From positions 3,616,345-3,680,344 of the forward strand of contig OU744451.1 of assembly GCA_916610825.1 (NCBI GenBank): 64,000 nt of DNA, read 5' to 3'. This document shows positions 38,448 to 50,932 of the stretch, piece after piece. The position numbers and the translations under genes are program-made. The stretch is from Haliclystus octoradiatus (taxonomy: Eukaryota > Cnidaria > Staurozoa > Stauromedusae > Haliclystidae). Within the stretch, counting starts at the first letter, position 1. Every line of letters starts with the position of its first letter. Under the pieces are notes generated by a model. It was not told the origin of the DNA, ran no database searches, and saw only the letters and a list, made by a program, of their open reading frames with translations.

Positions 38448-39254
38448 CAGTCGAACTCGGTTAATATCCCCCCCCCTTCCGTGCAAGCTAAAAACGGGAC
38501 ATTAACCGAGGTGGGATATTATCCGATTTGAGAAAAAACAAATGAAATTTGTCAAAACAAAAGAATTCTGTTCATTGTTAACAAATGCTATTCAATCAAA
38601 ATAAGTAAAATGGTAAATACTATAGGGATAACCAAAGAATGAGTTCAAAATAAGTCCAATTAACACAGAAAGATTAAAAGTTTCGTACAGTTTCTTCTTC
38701 TTGATCATGAAATTCTTCCTGTGTCATTCTACGAAGCTTGCAATGAAATATAGTACGCATGCGTTGATAACACCCGTACAAGTGACCTACATCACAACCA
38801 CGTGAACTCAGTTCGTTTTCGTTTGATAGAAGCCATTTTAAAAGTTTGTCATTGAGGAATAAGGAAGCTAGAGTAAAGTAATGTTCAAAGCTGTTTTATT
38901 CGAGTCACAAACAAAGAAAGATGTTTCTTCAAATTGTTAAAATGTTTATTCTTATTTAAAACAATCAATGTTGTCAATGTCATGTCCGATATCAGGTCCA
39001 AATGATGATAATTTTCACAACAAAGGTAAACGCTAACAATGAAACGGCTATCATTTGTTTTAAATTCAAAGAAACGGGACATTAAACGAGTTTCATAACA
39101 AAACGGTTTGAAAAAGCGGGATATTAAGCGAGATGGGATATTAACCGAGGGGATATTAAGCGATTTAAATTAGTTGAGTTTGTATAGAAAACAGAAAGTG
39201 ATTTTTGAAATATGGGGATATTAAGCGAGGTGGAATATTAACCGGGTTCGACTG
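38448..39254. mobile_element. Tc1/mariner-superfamily non-autonomous element (807 bp)
   Basis: CAGTCGAACTCGGTTAATAT at the left and the near-complement ending GGGTTCGACTG at the right, with TA on both sides (38446-38447 and 39255-39256). The motif gggatattaa-cgag is repeated at both ends. TIR sequence and TA target fit pogo/Tigger-type mariner relatives. No intact transposase. Confidence 0.82.
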
Positions 39255-39384
39255 TATATAAAAATACTGCTAGGCTATATCCAATGGCTATATGCAAATC
39301 AAAATCCAAACGTATATTTTCTGAATAAAAGTGTATTATAATGACGATTCATTCAATTCTAAAATTTCGGAAAATAAAATTTGA

Positions 39385-39515
39385 TAAAAAAATTATGATG
39401 GGCAACGATGGGCCACTTGGTAAAATAGTTTTAATATGGCAACGATGGGCCATGGTGTAAAAACTTTTCAAAAGAAAATCGCTATGGCAACGTTGGGCCA
39501 CCATAGAGCTCGATC
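39385..39515. repeat. Three 'ggcaacgatgggcca' repeats
   Basis: The motif ggcaacg(a/t)tgggcca occurs at about 39401, 39438 and 39487 within roughly 100 bp, separated by AT-rich spacers. Too short to classify. Confidence 0.6.
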
Positions 39516-39539
39516 TGGATATGATCGGGATCGCAGGAG

Positions 39540-40100
39540 TTCGGCCTCAAGTAAACTCCCGATTGAAACTTAATTGAATTGAATGTTAATTGTGATTTAA
39601 AAGTATTAAAAAGAAATGAGGAAAAGCACCTTTTCCTTCCGTAACTCAGAGTTTCACGAGTTAATTTACGATCTTCAATAATATAATAATAAAAGGAATT
39701 GATATAGCTTTAAAATGCCGATCATGATGCCTATATAAAAACTGTCCTTCACACGTAAACAGATTTTTGCTAGTAAAGTTCCTAGATGTGTTCTTTCTTT
39801 ACTGCTTTACATTATTTACTTTACTTCACTACTTTATTGTTACTATTTATGTATCTGCTACCCTCCCTGTACTGAATCTAGCTTATGTGGAGTTGGTTGT
39901 AAAGCTTCAATTCTTTTTTTATTAAATGGTAAAACGAAATCCTGCCTCGCAATCTGTATCGCCATCTGTTAGATGCCTCGGTTTCAAGCAGATGCCTCGC
40001 AAAATGGGTTTACCCCCTATAGATAGGCCACTGTCTTACATGTTGGAATAATTTATAGCTAAGCATATACATTTAAACCATTGCGGCACAGCCTATTGTA
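39540..40100. other. Gene-free spacer
   Basis: No gene, RNA gene or element boundary recognised. Confidence 0.5.
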
Positions 40101-40119
40101 AAGTTAGTTACAGAATTTC

Positions 40120-40560
40120 ATTTGGCAGTTCTGCACATAATTCACACTTCCAGGCATGTCTTCAAGTGGAGGCGCAGGAGATGGCAATTGAAGTTGCAAT
40201 ACTTTACATTCTGCTTAAATCATTCTGTAGGTTCAAATGCTATTGAAAATAAACCACAGCTGCTGTTATCATGTTGCTGTTGGATATCAGGTACAGCAAC
40301 TAAAATAGACGAATTCCGACAGTTGATCAAACGGGCAATAGTGTGCTTGAGATTTTTATCTAATATTTCGTGTTCCAGCTGTACCACGGAACAAATGGAA
40401 ATGTCAAGCTGGTAGCTTTTCAACAACGAAAAGTGGTCGTCTGCGAGATTCGTAATGGCTGCTGGGGGGCAAAAAACGTAAACAACATACAAATCAAACG
40501 GCAAATCGCTTCAACCTTGCCATCATAGAGGATGTACCAAGGCTATAATTGTGTCGCTAT
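40120..40560 (-). pseudogene. Ulp1/C48 protease relic, related to the Zisupton-like element
   Basis: Minus-strand translation contains VPDIQQQHDNSSCGLFS, the Q...C half of an Ulp1 active site, and downstream RLHLKTCLE. Both align in order with MDVQQQKDTNSCGLF and RIHLKHCFE of exon 14 of the 11720-24676 element. The histidine segment is not intact, the expected aspartate region reads LKSYQLD, and a stop (TGA where tryptophan would fit) interrupts the frame after the cysteine motif. No other transposase exons were seen nearby, so it is a fragment. Confidence 0.7.
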
Positions 40561-41455
40561 AGTTTACTAGCCCAGTAAAATGAATTATTTGTAGCCTTTG
40601 TGGTCATTTGGTGGTGGCTATGGATTATAAATTGATCTATTAGCTGTGAAATTGGATCTTAAATAACCAGGTTTCATTGCTTCAAAAAAATGAAATACAA
40701 AACAAGTTGTATCAAAATACGGCTCCGTCAGTGGCAATAAAAAGACACGTTATCTAATTAAATCATTTAGATCTTATATAATGAGACATCAATCACATTC
40801 CTTTACAAAGAGCAAAATAAATCCAAATAGAATTGATTTCAAAAAATTAACAGTATAACTGCAATTTAACCTTAACGTTGCAATGAAAATATCAACATGT
40901 ACTAAATTACTAATAATGCACTAGTCCGTGGAATTTAATTACAAAATGAATATACGTAGCATATCAATGCTGTAATACTTTCAAAATAGTTATTTTTGGG
41001 CTACATGAATCTCATAATATTTACGAATTCCAATTCCAAGAACTACTGTGTTTGGTTAAAGAACAAATAGTATTAATACCTTGGATTTGAAACATGAGTG
41101 AGTAAGTATAAATGAAACTATTTCGCTAGATTACGTATCAACCATAGCATCATTTAATTTGATTTGAATGTTACTTGACATGACAATGTTATTATATCAA
41201 TGAAGTGACACCACTGCTGCAATCTTGTATGCTCTTTTTCTCTTTGATATCTCATGAATTATGGAAATCAGAAGCAAGCAGATTGTCTTCATTTGTCCTT
41301 CACAGAAAGTCCAAAAAGAGTCCTATATTGAAGAATTAAATTATACAGTATTAGTACCATATGTAAGCAGTATATGCTACAAAATAGATAACAGAATTAA
41401 CGATAAAATTAAGTTAGTTACAGATCAAAATATAGTAGTAGTATAGGCAGTCACA
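40561..41455. other. Gene-free spacer
   Basis: AT-rich sequence between the Ulp1 relic and the LINE 3' end. I see nothing to annotate. Confidence 0.5.
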
Positions 41456-42900
41456 TTATAGGAATGTGCCGTCCCTCTTACGCCTTACATATTTGCTACA
41501 CAAAGAACGCCACAAATCACGGTCAGACATAGCTGACAAAGAAACTTGTAAATAACGCAATTCACGATACAAAACATTATGAAAAGATACTACTCTCCCA
41601 TAGCCTTGTCGAAGCATCTCCTTCGGTTGCCAGTGAAGGATGTCATGCAGCGGTTGAGGGGCATACGTCTTTGATCTTTCGATGTGACCTAAAAAAGACA
41701 TCTGACGTTGGTGAGCAATATCAGAGAAAGAAGGGGAAAGTTTTCTAAGTTTAGCAGTAGACAATAAGTTGGTCCAATGTATTCCTAAAGCATGCCGAAG
41801 CATGGCGTCATAAGCTGAGTCAAGTCGGGTCAATAGTGAGGTTGATAGAACCCACGTTTCAGATGCATATAATAGAACAGGTTCTATCGTGTGTCTGAAC
41901 AGTCTTAACTTAACGTCAGTGTTGACATCGGACGCCCAGAATTTATTTAGACCTCTAATGGCTGCTCAAGCCTGGCCTCTACGTTGGGTAAAATCATCTG
42001 AAGAAGATGGAAGTACAGAACCTAGGTACTTGAGCGAATCTACACGTTCCATGTCACCATTTGAGGTAGCAAGGTGTGCCTGTTTTATGCCTAAAGCAAT
42101 AAATTTCGTCTTAGTCGTGTTAATTATCAAGCCTACCGTTTTACCAACCCGTTCAACTTCATTCAACTTCATCAAGAAGTTGTTGTGCATCAGATATGCT
42201 ATTTGTTAAGATAGCAATATCATCAACGAATGAGAGGCCCGATACGCTGCGCTCTGGATGACGTGAAGACCTACGACGATCAAGGATAAAACCGGAAGAG
42301 TCAGGGCATGAAATACGAAAAACATAATCAATAAATAGAGTAAATAAAAAAGGGGACAATGTGTCACCCTGTAGTACGCCACAAGCTGTCGGGAAATCGT
42401 CAGTATCACCATAGTGAGTTCTAACAATAGCCGAAGTAGAAGAATAAAAGGACATAATAGCATCGATAAGAACAATAGGTACATTATAGAAATCTAATAT
42501 TTCTGGGATTCTGCATCTTAAGACAGAGTCAAAGGCCTTTTTGAAGTCAATAAAAATTGCAACAATGTCTTTTTGATGTGCCCTACAGCCTTCTAACAAC
42601 ATCCTAGCTGATAGAATTTGGCCTAAGGTTGACCGGCTATTCCTGCCACCATTTTGATTGTATCTTTAATATGGGTCAATTACTGACGCCAGCCTTTTAT
42701 GTAGAATCTTACTATTAGCTTTCCCTGCAGTACAACTTAAAGTGATATCCCTCTGTTGGTCTAGGTCTCTAGACAAGTTCTTGTTTACGGTGATGACAGC
42801 AGATCTTCGCCACTGACCTGGTACTTGTTGTTCCCCTGACAGAAACGGCATTACAGAGCTTGGCTGCAGTTTTCGTGAATTATTCTTTTTCTAGTTCTTG
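41456..42900 (-). pseudogene. Non-LTR retrotransposon RT (RTE/R4-like), broken
   Basis: Minus-strand RT with FIDFKKAFDSV (about 42525-42560), GVLQGDTLSPFLF (about 42345-42385), FVDDIAIL in place of the usual F/YADD (about 42205-42230), SLKYLGS (about 42030-42050) and a downstream YASETWVLS/GHIERS region ending at a stop at 41456. This C-terminal layout is common in RTE- or R4-like elements; I cannot separate these by eye. Lesions: a stop at about 42666, a frame change near 42155-42175 at a tandem ttcaacttca duplication, and a TGA at about 41966. It is an old copy. Confidence 0.8.
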
Positions 42901-43077
42901 GTTTGTCTGAGCAGATAAAGGAAACTGGTATAAAGCAAATAATTTGTGCCACGTTTGAAATTTGCAAAATTCTCCATTCATTTTAATCAATAATGGTTAA
43001 CATATTTTCGAAACTTCGAATACAAGTGAGAAAAACTGTAGGGTTCACAATATGTGTTTGGCAGCTCTTCATAATAT

Positions 43078-43249
43078 CCCTGCGAAAACAGTTCAGGAGT
43101 TAATGAACAGTCCATGAACAGTTCATGAACGTTAAATGGCCCAAAGTTTTCATGGATTGTTTATGAACTGTCCGTGAAGGTTCATGAGCTGGTTTTGAAT
43201 AGTTCATGAATTGTTCTGAACTTCTGAACTCCTGAACATTTTGCAGGGG
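43078..43249. repeat. GTTCATGAAC-family MITE, best copy
   Basis: Ends ccctgcgaaaacagttcagg and cctgaacattttgcaggg form clear inverted repeats. The interior is a series of GTTCATGAAC-like palindromes in imperfect tandem. A further decayed patch of the same words continues to about 43460. Confidence 0.8.
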
Positions 43250-43559
43250 ATGTATCAAATCTGTTATATAAAAATCTTCCGTGGAAGAATAGTTCATAAA
43301 TGTTAAATGGCAAAGTTTCATGAACAATTTATAAGCAGTTCATGAACTGCTGAATTAATTATAAATTCTATAATTTATAATAAATGAAAATTCGGGAGCA
43401 TTCAATAACAATGTTCATGAACTGTTCATGGACTATTCATACTAGTTCATTGACTATGGACCATTTTCTCCATACGAGCTTCCTTTGTCTGCTCAGAGAA
43501 ACCAAGGACTGAAAAAGAGGAAATCAGTAAAACTACAGCCAAGCTCATCAATCTTTGAT

Positions 43560-43655
43560 TTAATAGAAAATACTATTTCAAGACATTGCAAGAGTGACCA
43601 CTTTAGACAGGTGGTCGCTGTATAGAGATGGCTGTTATAGCAGGTTTGATTGTAT
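43560..43655. repeat. Partial 'cctg-tata' family MITE
   Basis: Contains tagaaaatactatttc, gagtgaccactttagacagg and ttatagcaggtttgattgta, shared with 27830-28020 and, inverted, with 55660-55770. Confidence 0.55.
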
Positions 43656-43659
43656 ATGT

Positions 43660-45695
43660 GTATAGGATATAGTCAACATTTACGGCAGAACCTTTGGGTG
43701 AAGTTCCATGTTCAATTTTCATTCCATGGCTAAATTAGTAACATAAACGACAGGATAACTGTAGTCTATATACAAAGTTAATTGATTTCCTGTCAAGAAG
43801 TAAAAGGTATTAGTTCGTTAGTTTAATTTAATTTAACATTTCTATTGGATATCATTTTCTGCTGTTTTTCTTCAGGCCTATCATCAAATCGTAATGGTCA
43901 ATTTCTGTCAAAAATAATTGCAACTATGATATCCCCATGCATTTGCCTAAAATTGTTCATTGTGAACAATGTATATTACCTAATTGTATTTTCTAAATAA
44001 GATAAATTAAGTATTTACGTGATCTATACTGCTAGTGGGATGTTAAAATATAATGAATAACATTTTTCACTTACTGTATATATCTTTTTCTAGTTTTTCT
44101 ATGTCGATTTGTTTAATCTTCATACATAGCCTCGTTTTAGTAATTTGATACATAGTGACAGTAAAGAAATTTTTAGCACATTATATATGTACTAAATGAT
44201 GCAAGGCTACTATTCCTGATATTTTCCTCTCAAATTAAATCACATGATTACACTAAAAAGGACAGCCTTGCTTTCATGTTTGTACTGGGAATGCCATAAA
44301 TCAAATTGCGAAATTAAGGCATTTTGCCTACTCCGATTTCAGAAAATTTTGGATATGTTATTAAGCATAAAATTTGACCCTAGAATTGATGAAAAATGCT
44401 TCTGTTGCAATTTGTGTGAGGTCATTTTTTATAATGACTGTACTATATTTAGGTTCTGCTCTTTTGAAAAAACTTGGCAAAGTAATCAAGTCACTTAGTA
44501 CAACAACTTCTGATGTGAAAATTTTGAATTTTCGATTTTTTATGCATTGACCCTATAATTGTACCCCATCAAATATATATGTATATACATATATAGCATA
44601 TTTAGAACATTTTGTTACACCAGTTTTAATTCAAATGAATTGTTCAATAGAAATCTAATCTATTGTATTTCTCACTATGTAACTATTTAAGAAAACAATG
44701 GATTTGAAGTTAAGAATGCAATAGAAATAACCATTGATCGCCACTGTTACCATATATAGGTATATTTGCATAAGAATAATACTGCTTTGTGATTAACTAT
44801 CCACAAATGTTCAAGCCTCAAAAGGCCAATTATCAATCACAATGGGAAATATAGCAACAAATGGAAATGTCTTGATAAATCTAGGAATAGATTTTCTGTA
44901 ATATCCTAACTGGGTTTTGATAGATCAAGAATAACGAATGACGTGTTGACAAAAAAATGACTCAAGCTTTACAGCAGCTACAGCATAATTTATGTGTATA
45001 ACTTTTCATTTAATTTAAAATTTCGTTTCAGTATCCATTAACTGTGTTGACATTTAGTTTACCTGTCTTAAATGCATCTATGTAAATATGTGTTTTGTGT
45101 ATTATTGACCCAATGAAAATTATCAATTAAATTGATTGCCTCGTGAATATTTAAATTTAAAAGAAGCAATTTCGTCTGTTTCTGTGCATGGCTATAAGCT
45201 AAAAGCTTTTAATAAATGTTTTTATAATAATATTTGTGTTATGTTCAGCGTAGTATGAATCAATAGTGTAGTGTAATAATGTCAATTAAATATATTGCTT
45301 GATTATATTTAAGGCATTATTAACTGTGAGTAAATAATTAATTTGGTATATACATAATGATTTTAGGTTTTGTTAAAAGTTCTTGTTATACATTTTATGC
45401 ACAGATGATATATCTGTCAGAATTCTTATCGCTGCAGTCATAGTTTGCATGTCCATTTTCAGTTTCGTATCTAGGATGATATGAAGATGAACAGTCACAA
45501 CGAGAGTCCTGGATAAGTAAAACACAAGAGAACAATTAGAGAATCTCCCTATAACTAATATTGACTGGTATTACAATTCCCCTGTCTTTTATTCAACGAT
45601 TTCAACGGTGTTTAGGAAATATTTAATCAATTAGACATTGTTTAGCAGTAAAACCATTGTATATTTCGTGGGGCTAGTTAGTAAATTATTGAATA
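43660..45695. other. Gene-free AT-rich spacer
   Basis: No credible gene or repeat boundary found between the MITE fragments and the LINE that begins at 45700. Confidence 0.5.
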
Positions 45696-45699
45696 TTTG

Positions 45700-47754
45700 T
45701 TAGTTATGAAGATTATACTTATTTGTACAGATTAAATGTTCTGGGAAAGTCCCCAAGACACACAATGCATTGACCACTGATAAATAAAGGGTTTGTACAG
45801 CGACGTCGACCAACGGAGCATCCCAAGACTTTTGGGTGTTTGTTGATGGTGGTGTTGCGTTGTTCGATTTTGACTTCCATATGTCTAAAGCCTTGCTCTC
45901 ATGTGATATGTTTGTTGTGATATTCGATGCTAGCAAGATATCTTGGACGAGTGGTCCAGTCTGCTTGCAGGAGGCAATAAATGCAGGCAAGACTATTTCA
46001 CTGGGCTTTCTTGTGCCTAGTCCACCAGATGAAACTGGAAGTGATGTTTGTTCCCATTGTTGATCTTCCAGGACAACGTTTAATATTTTCTCCAGGCATC
46101 TCTTGAGTTCTTCGTCATAGGTCTCCAATATACTACTCGAGTAACAAGGGGACGATCTAAGAAAGTAATTAAGCCTAGGAATAATGATAAAATTTTTAAG
46201 TAAAAATAAGGAATAATGAGAATTTATAAAGTTCAAACATTCGAATAGAAGTTTAAAGTCTGAAAGTTTGTTATATAAAATAGCTGATTGTCGCGTTTCA
46301 TACAACCCTGAATCAAGTAGAGTTAAGTCATCTTCATTTATATTTTAACTTCAGATAAGACCAATGGAACAGCTTCTGTTATGTCTCCAAACTGATATAA
46401 TTTGCATTTGGCTTCATTCAGTCTTAATCCCATTTTTCTTCCTTCTGCTTGTATATGATAGCAAAATCTTTGGCAACGGTTTCCACGGGACCAATTAGAG
46501 TTCCATCATCAAGATACCATATTTTGAATTGTGATGATAGCGACAATACGATATCATGAATTACTGTAGCGAATAGAAGTGGATCAATAGGATCACCCTG
46601 TTGTACACCTTCTTCAAAGTTCAAAGTAAATTCACCAAGGATTAGAGTAGATTTGGATCCATAGCTTGATTGTACATACATAAAAAGATCCGGGTATCTT
46701 TCAGCTACAATTTCAAGCAGTTTATTTGATGGATTGAATTGAATGCATTACTGAAGTCCACTTTTAGAACACTGAATCTCTCTCCTATACATCTCTTTGC
46801 TTCGATTAATGTTCTAGTAGCATGAACTGCTGCCTCTGCACCTCCAGATATGGCATAGCCAAGTTGATGCGGTCGTAAATAGTCAACAGCTCTCTCTTTT
46901 ACTGCGAATGATGCTAGCTTTAAGCACAGATGCCTGTATATGAGACCTACTGCTATGGGACGTGCGATTCCGTCATACTTTGACAATGCACATAGAGACG
47001 CTCCAAAGAATAGCATTCTAATTTTCTGGGGAAGTTTTCCATTTAGAGCCAAATTCACAAGACTGGTTAAGCTTTTCAGTAAACTTTTAGCTGGAGCTCC
47101 GATGTTGTCACTGGTTAATTCAAGAAGATGTTGTGGGCGTAAACCATCTGACCCCGCTGCTGAACCTTTAAAAAATGACTTGATGGCTGCTCTCGCTTGA
47201 TCTTCAGATACTTCCAATTGTGGAGGAACATTTGTGGGGGAATAACCTTCTGTAGTTCTTGATGGATGTTTCTCTCGTAATAATTCCAATAAATCTTCAG
47301 TTGGCTGCATAAGTTTAGCATCTGACGAGGCCAAACGGATTGCTCCCTTCGGATATCACCATCCAAAAGTTTATTGGTAATTGCTCTTCCCAAGATACAC
47401 AAATTAGTATTCAAGCAGAATGATCCTACCATCTCTATTTGGGGTCTGTCCTTCTGCAATCGGTGCTCTGAGAGGAAACGCCCGTAGTAAGGCATTGACT
47501 CTTGAAATTAATAAAGATTCCTTGCCGTGGGACCTATGTTTTCTACCTCCTCTTTGATTAATGGATAGACAAGAAGAAGCAAAAGAAAACAGCTTGATCC
47601 AGTTTTCTTCAGAGTTGATGTTTTCTAACACTTTATTGATGTTTTCTGTCATAACGGTGGACGCCAATGACCTTGAAGCCTTTGGAATCCTTTTCAAATT
47701 CTTTCCCCCAGTTGATTAGTTCTGATCAAAAACGATTCGACTTGCATTGTGGCA
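45700..47754 (-). pseudogene. RT part of the chromodomain retroelement (broken)
   Basis: From 47697 downward: a KASRSLAS...WIKLF...RGGRKH region, then the RT. Visible RT blocks are AAGSDGLRPQHL (about 47140-47180), ARPIAVGLIYRHL (about 46925-46965), VLKVDFSNAFNSI (about 46725-46765), GVQQGDPIDPLLF (about 46570-46610) and YLDDGTLIGP (about 46480-46510, catalytic box YLDD). A later segment has LPVSSGGLGTRKPSE (about 46000-46045) and QKSWD. Relatives continue into a zinc knuckle and restriction-like nuclease, missing here. Frame changes near 47400, 46700 and 46430 and a gap before 46305 show decay. Confidence 0.82.
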
Positions 47755-47780
47755 AATGCAATGTAAATACAGTAAATGCA

Positions 47781-50747
47781 ATGCAAACAAATTATTCCCC
47801 TTCAGAAGTCCAAACACTACCAGCCACGTTACCAGCAGTAGAAGATAGAAATAATATCCGAACACCACCTGCATCCTCTCTCTCATCACATCAACCACAA
47901 GAACCTGCGGTCTGGGGTGCACTTTTACACAAAGATGTAAAGCAAGCAATTTCTTGTGTATATGAGGAGATAGTGCACTGGAGAAGAAACCTTTTCATGC
48001 TTCCAACGGGAGGTGCAGGAAAAGATTTCATAAGAGAAATGACACGTTTAATCGATCTATGGAATAATAGCTCCTTCCCTTCTATGGACTTTACCATAAA
48101 AGCGACAATGATAATGCCATCCTTGCTCCTCCAGAAACCTAGTTTCAAATCAAAAGCAAAAGATCATAATGAGTGCCTGAGAAGGAGATTAATACTATGG
48201 AATGATGGGGATTTTGATGCATTGTCACGAGAATCGAGAGCGATTCAAAAGAAATTACCAATTACAACAAAGCAGCTAGATCTGCCACACCTGTCAAAAA
48301 CTTTTGCAAAATTAATGTTTCAAGGAAAAATTACATCTGCAATGAAGCTATTAGACAGTTCATCCTCCTCTGGCGTTCTTCCGTTATCAATCGACACAAT
48401 GAATGAACTCAAATTAAAGCACCCAGAAGCCTCCCCTGCTGACAAATCAGTTCTGATCAATGGCCCTCTTCCATATGTAGATCCAGCAATGTTCAACAAT
48501 ATTGATGACATGGTTATCTCCAAAGCTACCCTTCGTACTAGAGGTGCATGCGGACCCTCTGGTTTAGATGCTGATGGATGGAGACATATACTCGTATCCA
48601 AGAACTTTGGCCAAGCTGGTTTGGATTTACGTACATCTATAGCCAGATTTGCACGCTTACTTTGCACCAAAGAGATTTTACCTCAGTACTCACAGGGACA
48701 GACGTTTACAAATATAGAAGCATACACGCCATGTCGTCTCATACCTTTGGACAAGAACCCGGGTGTAAGACCAATAGGTGTTGGAGAAGTTCTCAGACGT
48801 ATAATCGGCAAAGCAATCGTATCAGTAATCAAGCCTGATATAGTTCAAAGCGCCGGGAGCCTACAACTTTGTGCAGGTCAACCAGCGGGGTGTGAAGCAG
48901 CAATACATGCTATGGTTGACCTGTTCGCTGAAGAAGAGACAGATGGTATCCTGCTTGTAGATGCATCAAATGCTTTTAACAGTTTAAATAGAAATGTGCT
49001 TTTACACAACATTGGCTATATATGTCCTGCAATGTCAGTCTATGTGATAAATTGTTACATCTGCTCCTCCAGACTATTTGTAACAGGTTGCTCTGAAATT
49101 CCATCTGCCGAAGGTACTACGCAAGGAGATCCTTTAGCGATAGCTGTATATGCAATTGGAATAACGCCAATGCGTGGATCAATCCACCCAGATCTGGATG
49201 ATGAATTAAAGCATGTGGCATTTGCTGATGATTTAGCTGCATCAGGAAAATTCCAGATGTTGAGAAAATGGTGGGAGAATATAGTTAACCATGGGCCAAA
49301 GGTTGGCTATTACCCAAATGCAAGCAAATCCTGGCTTATAACTAAATCAAAAAACATCGCAGAACAAGCAAAAGCATTTTTCGAGGGAACAGGTGTGAAT
49401 ATTTCATCGACTGGCAGAAAATACTTGGGAAGTTTCATAGGTTTTGAGGGGTATGAACAATACTCAAGAAATCTAATACGATCTTGGTGTAATCAAGTCA
49501 TTCTACTAGCTGCAATTGCAAAAAGTGAGCCCCATGCAGCATATACCGCATTTGTCGGAGGTTTTAAAAACAAAATTACTTACGCAATCAGAACAATGCC
49601 AGGTATCAATGATATCTTGAAGGAGCTTGATAACATCATAGATTCAATATTCATTCCTGCAATCACAGATGGGCATGTTTGTTCAAAGGAAGAACGATTA
49701 CTTTTATCATTACCATCAAAAATGGGCGGTTTGGCATTACCAATAATTTCAGCAATTTCTACAGAAGAATATCAAAATTCCCAACTCGTAACTAACCAGC
49801 TACAACATAATATCAAAGTTCAAATGGTGGAATGGAAATTAGACACCGAAAAATATTATGCAGACATAAAAACAGTGGGAAAAAAAAGGACGCTAAGATG
49901 CAAAGATACTCTTACGAACTTAAGAAATTGTATGGACATTGAAAGCCTGCGAGCTAACGATTTAGCCACAATGAAAGGAGCATCTTCTTGGCTAAACACA
50001 GCTCCCCTTGCATCAGAAAATTATATACTCAACAAAAGAGAGTTTTTTGATGCCATAAATCTTAGATACCGCTGGCAACTAAAATATCTCCCATCAATTT
50101 GCCCATGCGGAAAAAGGTATACGATTGATCATGCCTTGTCATGTCCTAAGGGTGGTTTTATGCATGCAAGACATGATGAAATGAGAGATGTGATTGGGCA
50201 TCTTCTTTCCAAAGTGTGCAATGATGTTTCTATTGAGCCACATTTATTACCACTGACAGGTGAGCCAATACCAGCCAGTGCAATCTGCGGTGATGAAGCA
50301 AGGCTAGATGTGTGCGCAAGGGGATTTTGGCAAAGGGGGCAAAGAGCATTTGTTGACGTAAGGGTTTTCAACCCGTTCGCTCCGAGCCATCTTAAGCAAA
50401 GTCTTCCTACTTCATTCAAAAGCCAAGAGAATGAAAATAAACGGAAATACAATCGGCGGGTTGTGGAGGTCGAACACTGATCATTTACACCCATCATCTT
50501 CTCCATCAATGGCGGTTGCAGCCCAGAAACTGAAAGATTCATTCTACAATTGGCAACAAAACTGGCTTCAAAAAGCAAAACAAACATTAGTACTGTCACA
50601 AATTGGCTTAGAACAAAGCTATCGTTTGTGACTTTGCGATCAGCTATCTTATGCATAAGAGGCTCAAGGACAACCTCATCACACGCCTTTGCACCAACAA
50701 ATGTTAATGACATTGAACTAAGCCGAGCTGTTGGATCCCTTACCTAG
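47781..50747 (+). pseudogene. Reverse transcriptase-nuclease ORF of the plus-strand retroelement (one premature stop)
   Basis: Encodes about 988 codons; I chose the ATG at 47781 because upstream in-frame codons are antisense to the target element. Features: ACGPSGLDADGWR (about 48547), RPIGVGEVLRRIIG (about 48771), LLVDASNAFNSL (about 48953), GTTQGDPLAIAVY (about 49114), catalytic FADD (about 49220) and YLGSFIGFEGY (about 49423). Downstream are a zinc knuckle CPCGKRYTIDHALSC (about 50101) and a predicted restriction-like nuclease with ARLDVCARGFW and FVDVRV (about 50300-50370). A TGA at 50478-50480 falls where glycine is usual (EH-stop-SFTP); the frame then stays open to the TAG at 50745. All catalytic motifs upstream are intact, so the copy is recent. 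Confidence 0.87.
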
Positions 50748-50863
50748 AGTTCAACATGATTTAATAATATAAACTGTATAAAGTAAAAATTAGAAAACAG
50801 ATTCACTGTACAATATGTTAAAAATTTCCTATATATATTTTATGATTATAAATATTTTATCAA

Positions 50864-50917
50864 ATAAAAAAAAAAAAAACTTTCCGCCATACTGAAAAAA
50901 GAAAAAAAAAAAAAAAA
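50864..50917 (+). other. Two poly(A) tracts at the retroelement 3' end
   Basis: After caaataaa an A-run is followed by ctttccgccatactg and then a second A-run up to the target duplication. The first run fits the element's own poly(A); the second implies use of a downstream site or an added tail. Confidence 0.6.
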
Positions 50918-50932
50918 ACTTGCATTGTGGCA

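Larger units (their letters stand above)
47755..50917 (+). mobile_element. RLE-class non-LTR retrotransposon, near-complete insertion
   Basis: Flanked by a 15-bp duplication acttgcattgtggca (47740-47754 and 50918-50932) and ending in poly(A), the marks of target-primed reverse transcription. It carries one long open frame. It inserted into the minus-strand chromodomain element, in antisense. The 5' end starts right at the duplication and a start codon follows within 30 bases, so it is either full length with a short leader or slightly 5'-truncated. Confidence 0.9.

Noticed and set aside
43078-43460. CRISPR-like array of GTTCATGAAC repeats
   Set aside because: Spacing and repeat length are irregular, repeats are palindromic and the genome is eukaryotic; terminal inverted repeats mark it as a MITE.
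47667-47780. Start of the plus-strand retroelement ORF at 47667
   Set aside because: The first 38 codons lie upstream of or across the target duplication and are antisense to the interrupted element; the element's own ATG is at 47781.
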